Positions 43,545 to 64,000 of a stretch of 64,000 bases of DNA are shown here, in pieces. The notes under the pieces are model-generated. The model had not been told where the DNA came from. It ran no database searches and saw nothing but the letters and a program-made list of their open reading frames with translations. The stretch comes from Plumapathes pennacea (taxonomy: Eukaryota; Cnidaria; Anthozoa; Antipatharia; Myriopathidae), in NCBI GenBank assembly GCA_964036295.1, contig OZ038465.1, forward strand, positions 3,233,115 through 3,297,114, written 5' to 3'. The position numbers and the translations under genes were made by a program. The number at the start of each line of letters is the position of its first letter. Position 1 is the stretch's first letter.

Positions 43545-43884
43545 TAAGCTGTAACTGAACATTTGTGCTGTGCTTTTTCACAGATAGAAAAAATTTGGAT
43601 CCATGCATGTGACGTCATCAAACATTATCTTGGAATTTATGCATTCTACAAAACCAATACGCTGGTATTTTCTAGAATACCATAAGTTAAGCCTCCATGC
43701 AAAGTTCTGGGAAGATACAAAGTTTCTATCAAGAATTATGGATGTTTTAAATTCGTGACAACAAGGCCGTGTGTCATGCTTTCCGCCGCGGAAATCCTTA
43801 TGTTTGTGTATGAATTTGAATGTTTTAATTCTGGAATCATTTTTAAAATGGATGGAAAATAATTCCTAGCAATACAGAATCATC

Positions 43885-45053
43885 CAACCTCGTTCCCAGG
43901 CTCTTTCATCTCCCGGCCCCCGCCCCCGAAGAAAGACCCTGGTTCAGGCTGGTCACGTGCCTTGCTCACAAAGATAATCCGTTGGGAGGGGTCCCCCTGT
44001 CAAAGAAATTTGTCGTGCTGTACGTTTGTCAAATCAAAACGAGGCTGGAACAAACGACACAAATCAGCCACGCTTTTTGGCAAGCTTCCTATAAAAGGGC
44101 GCTTCCAGGGACCGAGACAACAGCGACCGAGACAACAGCTCCTAATTAGTAAAAAGCCAAAAATGTCCAAATTTTGTTTTCCTTGTACTTGAATACCACG
44201 CAAAACAAGATAATGTTACCTCACCAATTTTCCATCACATAAACATTCATTTTGAGTGCAATTTGAGTAAAATCCAAGAATAATCTTCAAAGTAAAAAAT
44301 TAAAGATGCTTGGTGGGCAGCCATGCGTCGTATTGCACCGCGAAATTCAAAATGTATTTTGGCAGCCAAGAGAAAAATTTCGTTTCAAACCCTTCCGTCC
44401 AGGATTCCATATTAAAGTTGCCCGTATGTGTTTAATTTTAGGTATAACTCTTAGTTGCTGCAGAGATATTTCATGGACAGAGCGACTTCTGAACGCTGTG
44501 GACGCACGTGCGATGCAACAAACATTATGCAAATTTGATGTCGAAAGAGGCGGCCAACGGCCTTTTATAGCGCGCCTTCGTGTTTAAATGTATCTTTTCA
44601 CGCTTCCGAAGGAGCCTTGACTCTCGAAATTACCTTTTTGAAAGCTCTGAAGTTGTCGAGGCGTCTTTCACATGGTCTGCAGATTAAATGCGGCAAACTT
44701 TCCCTCTGTGGCAACGAGCTGCTGTAAAACTCTTTCGCTGTTTCGAGAAGTGCCTTAGTAGCTCAGTTTTCCGCATACGTTTTTGCAGTGGTCTCCCACA
44801 GAACTACAAGGCCTGCAACAACTTGACTTGTTGTTCGACGCAGCGTAAACTACATGGGAGGTGTTCAATTTTTATATCCAAATTTTTCTCTCCCCAGTAG
44901 ACAAAGTAAAGTAAATTTCCGACTTAACGGCCCCTCCCTTGGTTTCCTTTTTTTGCAACCGGCCAGATTCTGGCCGACACGTGACCAGCCTGAACCAGGG
45001 TCTTTCTTCGGGGGCGGGGCCCGGGAGATGAAAGAGCCTGGGAACGAGGTTGA
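43885..45053. mobile_element. Non-autonomous hAT-like DNA transposon
   Basis: 1169 bp flanked by exact 8-bp direct repeats GAATCATC (43877-43884 and 45054-45061). The inverted ends extend for about 75 bp, with only slight mismatch: CAACCTCGTTCCCAGGCTCT facing AGAGCCTGGGAACGAGGTTG, then a CCCCGCCCCCGAAGAAAGAC segment and its complement. An 8-bp target-site duplication is typical of hAT elements. The interior has no transposase-like ORF. Confidence 0.9.
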
Positions 45054-45886
45054 GAATCATCTACTGGGCTGGGCCCGGTTGTTCAAAGAGTGGATAGTGC
45101 TATCCAGTGGATAATTGTTAACATTTAAGCAGTTATTTTTAATTATCCACTTTGAACAACGGGACCTGAACCTCGACATGAACCATGTAACCTTCAATTT
45201 GAATCTTTCTTGTTTGGAGCAAGATTCCGTTTCTTTTTTGTCCAGCTCCCTATAGTCGCACTAAATCAGTATAGTTACACTGGACAGTGTTGTCACGCAA
45301 AATGAAATAATTTAAAACACAGAAACCAAGGTTGTGTCATTTTATTTTTGAAAGCGTTTAAAAAGCGTGTTAGTTTTCAGAAATTAAAAATCATCAGTTG
45401 CCCTAAGCGGTCCAAACGCTGTTTGCAATTCCAGGTTTTCAACTTCCGGGCCAAATCAGTTTTCCAATTGTGTTACACTTACAGCAGAATACACTGAGTG
45501 TACTCTGAGACAAGGACTTACATAACTCTTACTACAGTATAATGCCATTTTTTTGCGACGGTGATGAAAAGTAACGTTTCGTTTGGAAAGTTCATTTTAA
45601 CTCCGAGACATTGCAGTCATTGCTATGGGCCATAATTTAGGCAACCTGTGCCTTCCTTAGCCACTCTCCCATGGGAGCGCAGGATCACAGCTTTGAAGAA
45701 TACTCTACGGCTATAGGCACAATATTTTACATTTAGCGAGCAATAATGTTACGGAAATACTTAACCGTGTTAATTACAGATTTAAAGAGTACTTTGGAAC
45801 CAAGGCACAATTTTTTACATGCAATCAATAATGTTACGGAATGCTTCACCGTGCATGTGAATCCTTCTAGAGTCGGATTACGTGAT

Positions 45887-51044
<5,158 letters not shown>

Positions 51045-51453
51045 TATCGCCCCAAGCAGGATTGCACACGGATCAACTTATCACGGCTCCAAACGTTCAA
51101 AGAAGAACTAATTTCCTAGTATTCCCCTGTTGCGAATGCAAGGTCAATTTCGGGTTACCACGGCGGTGGGGTCTGGAGCGAGTGTTTGATGTTATAAGAG
51201 TTAGAGTGAAATAAAATGAACAAAACTTACCTTGTATGTTTATCTGCGCTTCAAGAGCCTGTGTTCGAACTTTTAGCCGATTTTTGCAATATAATACCAG
51301 TGAGGTCGCGAAGCCAAAAATGGTAGCAAACTCGAATTGTTACCGAGTTTGCTACGAGCATGTAGCTTGCTCCGTACATTTTTTTATTCGAAAAATAACT
51401 ACACCGTATTCAATTTAAGAATCCTTTGCTCAGAGTTAGTATACTTTCTTCAT

Positions 51454-51782
51454 TAGCCTGCGAAACAGGCCCTTGTGTAGCGTCCGTTGGCCGCGCTCAG
51501 TTGTCCGCGCGTGGTCGGCAAGAGGGGGTTGTGTAGCGTCCGAAGAGGGGAATACAAGGGCCTGCAATCGGCTCTTATGCAAATGAATTCAGCCCCCGAA
51601 TTAATTTTGACAACCTGTCACAAAACCGACCAATCAGAAACGCACCGGAAATGTACCCACGGTTCATCGAGCTGTCAAAACAAATTCTCTCATGCGCACG
51701 TGAGCAGACGTTGTACTTCATCTGGTATTTATCAAACATTTTGACACATTCCAAGCACATTCCAAGCCTGTTTCGCAGGCTA
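51454..51782. mobile_element. 329-bp MITE with 9-bp target duplication
   Basis: Ends TAGCCTGCGAAACAGGC and GCCTGTTTCGCAGGCTA are perfect inverted repeats, flanked by TTTCTTCAT (51445-51453 and 51783-51791). Contains the inner direct repeat GTGTAGCGTCCG. No transposase ORF. Confidence 0.88.
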
Positions 51783-52113
51783 TTTCTTCATGATATACTA
51801 GATGTTTTCAGGAAACATCCAGAGTTCAATGATAATTAAAAACAAATCCAATAATTAAATGTGTTTGTTCCGTTTGTTTTACATATGAGCTCTCTCAATA
51901 GTTGTATTAGCCGTTCAATAAAGTTGACGATTAATGGGGATTAATGAATACCGCCTTTGCAAAGTTTACGCATTTTCGCTCGATATGAGAAAAATAATAG
52001 AAAAGAAAGAAAAGAAAATATAAGAAGAACAGCATGCGATCCACAATCTCTCAAATTAGTTTTTAACACCTTGAAAGCCCTTGTATTTAAATGCACCTAT
52101 TCCACTTTATATT

Positions 52114-53400
52114 CTATCACACACCAACAAAGAAAAAGTGCGAATATCAAATTTAGGGTAGAAAGAAAGACTGAGTAGTGAATAAGTCAAGTGAAGAAGA
52201 AAAGTTTCCCTCCGATTTCGTGTATCTAAGAAACGTGGAATTGAAAGATAGTGTCGAGCTTTTTGATATAGAAATGCACGTTTCACCACTATGCATGAAA
52301 ACCATATAACATTTCTATTACATAACTCAAGCCCTACAGGTGCTTATAATGAGTCATTTATACTTGCATGGTACGTGTTGCCTTTTTCTCCAGCATCTTA
52401 CAGCCAAATGCGCATTTGACTCACCCTAGAAACTGACTTCTGAGCTTTAAACCGTCAAACGAGTGTAACAAGTAAGTCTAAATCAGCAAAGAGTGGACTG
52501 TGTTGACATCAGTGCCTAGTACCCTGCAGAACAAAGTTCAAAACATGTTGTTTTTATTGTTGTTTTATGTCTTGGTTTGCTGTTTGTTGTTTGTTTTTGA
52601 TTAACTTTATCTGAAGAGAGAGAATTTAGCGAGGTGGTATATAGAGGATATGTCATAGGATGGTTCACACAGTCACGTGAAAGTAGAAACTCTGTTGCGC
52701 CTGCGTTTGCGCTCTTTTTGGAAGCCATTGTTTTTATGCTACTCTCAATATACCTATATAATAATTATAAGTAATAATCCTTACTACATCTACTATAAAA
52801 TTAATTATAAGTAAGGACTAATTCTGGTATAGACTGAGTTGAAGATATCTCAAAAGCTGAACATATCGGAAAGATCGATGGATTATTTTGGACTATTAGT
52901 CCTTTTTGAGTCATGCTGCATGTGAAAAGGATCAGAAGGATAGTATTTTGACAAGTTTGTACTTGAATTGGGCACAACACTGAGAACTTCACATATAGTA
53001 GGCAAAATAAAAGATAATTGCAAAAACTTTATTGTGTTGCACAAAGTTTACATTTTCTACCCATTTCTTAGTCGCAAATGAAAACAAAATAATTCAAAAT
53101 TTTGCAACCTGAGGTGTTACAGAAATAAATCAACAAAACAAACAGCCTCTCAGCATCGATAAAAAGTTACAATTGACATTACAATTGATGCGTTTGTCCA
53201 GCTTGCTCTAAGCCGATCATACCAACAATAATTTTATCCCAACTACAAAGCTCCGTGACTTGACGCCGGGTCCATCCCCTCAAAGTTTGGCAACATTTTA
53301 TGCCTGACAAATGCCAGTTTTGGTCCTATTAAAAAAATTAAAAAATAAATAAAGGAAAGAAACTGTAACTAAACATTTGTGCTGTGCTATACTCGTGCAT
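52114..53400 (+). pseudogene. Broken 3' copy of the P450 gene
   Basis: CTATCACACACCAACAAAG (52114-52132) matches the end of P450 exon 7. It jumps within a few bases to the last codons of exon 8 (AATATCAAATTTAGG..GAAAGACTGAGTAG, stop at 52176-52178), so the intron and most of exon 8, including the haem Cys, are deleted. The 3' untranslated region then matches 42942-43590 with an extra segment of about 540 bp at 52742-53280. No catalytic part remains. Confidence 0.85.
53028..53033 (-). promoter_or_regulatory. Possible polyadenylation signal of the cysteine-rich peptide gene
   Basis: AATAAA on the minus strand about 560 nt after the peptide stop codon, in otherwise non-coding sequence. Confidence 0.4.
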
Positions 53401-53590
53401 GTAATACAAACCGATGGATTCACAGATTAAAAAAAAGTGGAGCAATGAGTTCAATTATAGTTCAATCATAAACATGATGAAATTAGGCACGCAGCGCTGT
53501 GGAAACAGCATTGTTAAAAATTGTGAAAATTGGCAGACTTGTGTCATTGTGATAGTATAGCCACAATGTGGGAAATGTTTCCCGCACTAC

Positions 53591-54400
53591 TCACTGCTTC
53601 ACACCGGGTGCTGGAGAATTACAATTTTTGCTGCAACATTCAGAAGCGTGTGCCATCTCACAACTGTGACTATCGGGAATGCAACCGCCGAATTCATGCG
53701 TTGGATCTTTTAACCAAAATTCTTCGTGTGCTCCGTGTTCACGCTTCACGCGGGATGCTTTTATCTGGGAAACCAAAAGCAAATTAAAGAACATCAGTAC
53801 AAAATACTGCATGCGCTAATCCAGCGCCTGTTAGTTCAGTGCTTCGAGAATGCGCGCTAGTCAGAACGATGATGAACAGTTAGTATATCAGTCAATTCGA
53901 GTTACTCAATTTACGTTGTCTTCGATGTCGATCAATCACGGCTGAAAAGAACTGAACACTTAAAACTTACAGCAGAAATTGATATCTTGAAATCGCAGGG
54001 GCCGAGACTATATTGGCCTATTTTGTTTGGGTGCGTTATTGTATCTTTCCTCCGGTTTCGTGCGAAAAAAAAAACAAAAAAAAACTGCATATTAGACTAG
54101 TTATCAGTGCTTTGCAAATCCTTCAAAATCTGGGGCGTGCTTTGAATTTCGATGGTGGAACGTTCATGAGATATAACCGGTGTGTAAAATACTTTATCAG
54201 AGATGGAAGACAAAGAAGTTACACTCCAGTTCCAAGGAGAACTACAGGCAGAATGCAACGACAACTTAAAAAGCATTTTTTTTTTTACATCTGGTATGGC
54301 CAATAGAAACTTGGCTACTTACTTTGTTCCTTGATGGTGCACTAAGTGATGCAGCAAAGCAAAGGCTTAGTATAACAAACAGCAAGGTTGCTTTGCTCAT
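53591..54400 (-). CDS. Small secreted cysteine-rich peptide precursor
   Basis: Two exons (minus): 54400-54323 (donor gtaagt) and 53764-53591 (acceptor tttcccag), phase 0, 83 residues. Exon 1 is a signal peptide (MSKATLLFVILSLCFAASLS, cleavage probably after a Ser-Ala near residue 21). Exon 2 begins with a short propeptide ending RVKR, a furin/dibasic cleavage site, then an acidic/His-rich stretch and a cysteine motif C-x6-C-x7-CC-x3-C. The spacing recalls inhibitor cystine-knot peptides (toxins, defence or signalling peptides), but only five cysteines are present; a sixth would be needed for a full knot. A TATA box lies about 100 bp upstream of the ATG. Not assigned to a named family; a toxin role is not shown. 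Confidence 0.75.
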
Positions 54401-54497
54401 GATGCCTTTAAGACTCCAGTTGTGTTGAACGAAACGAATAACGGAGGTGCACGTACGATGTAAAACGATTTCTGACGTTCTGTTGTTGGGTGGCACG

Positions 54498-54504
54498 TTT
54501 TATA
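54498..54504 (-). promoter_or_regulatory. TATA box of the cysteine-rich peptide gene
   Basis: TATAAAA on the minus strand in the context CGCCCCTATAAAACGTG, 98-104 bp upstream of the start codon. The spacing suits a start site near 54470. Confidence 0.6.
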
Positions 54505-54786
54505 GGGGCGCTCCAGGAATAGAGTTTAAAGAACCGGATGCCGTAGAATTTTATCAGCTCTTTGTACTCCCCAAGTTTATAATAGTTGAATCTTTTCCAA
54601 AAGATAAACCCCAGTCTTGCAGATAAGAAAACACAAAACAAGATACAAAGAGTTTATAAATAATGGATTCCTGCCTTCACTTGCACCGGCGCAATATGCA
54701 AAATAGTATTTACCTTTCATACATCGTATTTAGGTACTGCACGTTCATCTGGATCAATTGTATAGTCAGTGACTATCCCGACAGCA

Positions 54787-54822
<36 letters not shown>

Positions 54823-56232
54823 CCGACGTTAAACGGGGCCGACGGCTCCTGTATGACTGCAGAAATTCAGGGCAAAGTTGAAATATTAAAAAGTTAAAAA
54901 AGGTTTTCTCTGTTGTGTAGATCAAGTTAGTGAAGGAATCTGTTTATATATTGGCAATCTTATCGCTATGTGGATGGAAAAGTACTTGTATGTGGACCAC
55001 CAAACTTGTTCTGTGTTTATTTTTTTGTTTCAGTTGCCTATCTTTGTATCAAAGATATGAACATGCGAGTGCTGATTAAAATAGCCTGACGGTTGGCCAC
55101 AGCGCTCGGTTCTCTAAAGAAACGTTCTAAAACATTTCTAAACCGACACTTGGCCAAACTGCTCGCTAATTCGAACCAACTTTACTTTCATTAGTTACAA
55201 GTAAAGAGACTGCTGTTTCAATAGACATTCAGATCGAGTTCCTACGTTTTTATTGATAAATATTCCTTAAGTCTTGTGACCAGAGATTTCGAACATTTTG
55301 AAACTTATGACTACGGCAAGATCTAAGAACAAAAAAATAAAATAAAATAAAATAAAATAATAAAAAAAAAACAACAACAACAAACTGTACTTTTAACCCA
55401 TCCATTTTTAACCCCCAGTGTAATTGACTAAATTTCTGGCGATGCTCGCGTAACAACTTAATTTATCTTACAACATTCGTTACACTCGCACGTTTTACTG
55501 ACCTCGTTAAATTTTGAGTTGAATTACAAGACTAAAGACTGGTTCACACGAGTAGAGCAAGCGCAACCGACCGCTTCACAAGGTAAAATTTGTGAAACAA
55601 GCGCAAACGCAAGCGCAAGAAAATGGTTCCATTCTCTTGCACTTGCTTTACCGTGTGAACCAGCCTTAATTGTCTGTGGAAAGCACATTCATGCACTTCA
55701 ATGTTATCGTAATATATGCCTATTAACTTTCGGTGCGTCCGAAAGCAAGAGATTCTGTACATTTTGAAGTTTAATACGAAAATAATACGATTCATTGTCC
55801 AATTCATGGTAATTATATCATACTTATTCACTTTACTAATCAGGGTAAGACTTCTACTGATTACTCGGTACGGTTAATGACGCCGCTGCATTAAAATACG
55901 TGTAGTTTGGTTTGACCGTCACTTTACTACTGATGTGGTGGTACCGTCTGCAAAGCTTCCTCGCTTGGGCGGTTTGTCGATACGTTCTGACCAAAAAAAA
56001 AAAAAAGAAAAAAAGAAAAAAGAAAAAAAAAAAAAAAGACAGAAAGAAAGAAAAGAAAAGACAAAAATTGAGGAAAAAATCACAGGATCATATCACATAT
56101 TTCCTTCAGAGAAAGATCTGGGATAACGCAATAGTTTTACGGCCGCATTTGCGCCTGAGAGGAGACTCAAAACAGGAATATTGACGCAATGTTTCAAGGA
56201 ATTTAACACTTTCGAGTTCATTTCTCGACTTA
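54505..56232. other. Intergenic region between peptide gene and PFKFB
   Basis: No exon seen. Contains a poly-A run (54788-54820), AAATA-type repeats (about 55326-55370), a Harbinger-like MITE (55536-55666) and a GAAA/A-rich microsatellite (about 55993-56070). Confidence 0.5.
55536..55666. mobile_element. PIF/Harbinger-like MITE with TAA target duplication
   Basis: 131 bp, ends AGACTGGTTCACACG and CGTGTGAACCAGCCT, flanked by TAA (55533-55535, 55667-55669). The interior is rich in AAGCGCAA repeats with a TCTTGC hairpin. A degraded relative is at 12430-12580. Confidence 0.85.
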
Positions 56233-56413
56233 GGGCCCGGTCGCACTAGAAAGTTTAGTCTATAATAACTCAGCATCGAGAGCAATACGACGGTTTCTTC
56301 AATGTTTGGTAGCAACTTGCTAACATATACTTCTGGTGACAAGCGCTGTTTGCACTTCAGATGATGCAAGTGTCGATATTAATGTAGTTAAGGTTACGAG
56401 TGCGACCGGCGCC
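56233..56413. mobile_element. PIF/Harbinger-like MITE with TTA target duplication
   Basis: 181 bp with inverted ends GGGCCCGGTCGCACTAG and CGAGTGCGACCGGCGCC, flanked by TTA (56230-56232, 56414-56416). The right TTA supplies the minus-strand TAA that would end the read-through form of PFKFB. Confidence 0.8.
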
Positions 56414-63222
<6,809 letters not shown>

Positions 63223-64000
63223 ATGGAGAATGGCTGGCAGTTGGATGCATTTGATGACGGTTCTCGCAGTAAGTATCACATTTGTGCTTGCCGAATTGGA
63301 TCCTGTGGTAAGTCTGTTCCCTTACCACGGTCACTGCTACGTTAGAAATTGCAGGCGAGATACAGCTACGAAAATATGGCCAATTTCTCGAGGAGTATGC
63401 CGCTCAGCTGAAAGGTATCGAAGATGCCCTGGATGAGTCAGTGGGTGATTCTTGGGATTTTACTCTAGATCCGATATCACTACAGGTGAGAAATATGCTG
63501 TCTACAGGTCTTGCTAAGTCTGTAAAAGCAATCACACCCCCTCAAATTGATGGCTTCCACCTTCCTGCCCCACACCCCCACCCCCTACCCAAACTTCGAT
63601 CTTGGGTCTCATAAAATGTTATTAATTTTGTGCAGGTATTACCATATGAACAAACTAAGTTGTTGGAGCTCATCAAAACAGACAACAAGGTACCATAACT
63701 AAATTGTAATGTCATAATATTATTACATATATACTTTTTACATAAAGATAGCCCTATTTCCCGAGAGTATTATCCAGTACTATATAGTTGTCTCCTTCAT
63801 TCTTTCCCTGGTCAAAGATAAACTAACCATAATCATTACAGCAATATATACCTAGTACTGTAGGTGAGGTCCTCAGAAAGCCTGCAGGCACTCCATGTTC
63901 TCTTCCCTTCTGTTTCTATTTCCTCTGTTTTACTTCATTGCACAGTACAGTATGTCTGTACATTGTCCACAGGTGTTCAACAAAATTGTCACAGTGTTTT
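63223..64000 (+). CDS. WASHC4: WASH complex subunit 4 (SWIP), 5' end
   Basis: Four exons are visible: 63223-63268, 63355-63485, 63636-63689 and 63973 to the window end, in frame throughout. The 87 or so residues include EIQLRKYGQFLEEYAAQL, then DALDESVGDSWDFTLDP, then LPYEQTKLLELIKTDNK, which closely follow the N-terminus of animal WASHC4/KIAA1033. That protein is a large (about 1170-residue) scaffold of the WASH complex, which drives Arp2/3 actin assembly on endosomes for retromer-linked sorting. The first exon (MENGWQLDAFDDGSR) matches the family's short N-terminal peptide. The gene continues past the window. Confidence 0.93.

Larger units (their letters stand above)
42942..45886. other. 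P450 3' flank and hAT-like insertion before MFS copy 2
   Basis: 42942 to about 43570 is the likely P450 3' untranslated region, with AATAAA at 43539-43544, and is duplicated at 52179-53400. 43885-45053 is a hAT-like element. From 45064 the sequence matches the flank of MFS copy 1. No other gene was seen. Confidence 0.7.
51045..53590. other. Remnant region downstream of MFS copy 2
   Basis: Contains the rest of duplicated unit B (to about 51155), a MITE (51454-51782), the P450 3' fragment (52114-53400, interrupted) and probable 3' untranslated sequence of the cysteine-rich peptide gene (from about 53020). No trace of a second acyltransferase-like or CDPS gene was found. Confidence 0.6.

Overview
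This is an intron-rich animal nuclear locus, most likely from an anthozoan cnidarian and probably a stony coral. The reasons are short multi-exon genes with canonical GT/AG introns, many tiny inverted-repeat transposons in the introns, a tRNA-derived SINE, and a cyclodipeptide synthase gene. Among animals that last family is best known from the sea anemone Nematostella. Exon chains were built by hand. For each full-length gene the intron phases close into one reading frame of normal family length, which is the main support for the models.

Layout. 0.3-1.3 kb (+): last exons of a CYB561D2-like cytochrome b561. 3.7-5.3 kb (+): an intronless RING/coiled-coil/propeller (TRIM-like) gene. 7.7-16.4 kb (-): METAP2 in 14 exons, head-to-head with an SLC41A magnesium transporter (16.9-22.3 kb, +). 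24.1-28.4 kb (-): an MFS transporter (MFSD8-like copy 1), head-to-head with a carnitine/choline acyltransferase-like gene (28.8-33.9 kb, +). 34.8-36.6 kb (-): a cyclodipeptide synthase (CDPS), head-to-head with a cytochrome P450 (36.9-42.9 kb, +). 45.9-51.0 kb (-): MFS copy 2. 52.1-53.4 kb: a broken 3' copy of the P450. 53.6-54.4 kb (-): a two-exon secreted cysteine-rich peptide gene. 56.4-63.0 kb (-): PFKFB, head-to-head with the start of WASHC4 (63.2 kb to the window end, +).

The most interesting part is 23.3-53.4 kb. A CDPS and a P450 share a 335-bp divergent promoter and are flanked by MFS transporters and an acyltransferase-like gene. This recalls bacterial gene clusters for modified cyclic dipeptides. 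The MFS copy and the P450 3' end both recur in the same order and orientation downstream. The simplest explanation is that a block of about 20 kb (MFS, acyltransferase-like, CDPS, P450) was duplicated in tandem and the second copy then lost its middle. A shared pathway is an inference from gene content and layout, not shown by the sequence.

The rest is housekeeping genes plus mobile DNA. Several elements can be bounded exactly by target-site duplications: hAT-like (8 bp), 9-bp, PIF/Harbinger-like (TTA/TAA) and TA types. No tRNA, rRNA or CRISPR features were seen.
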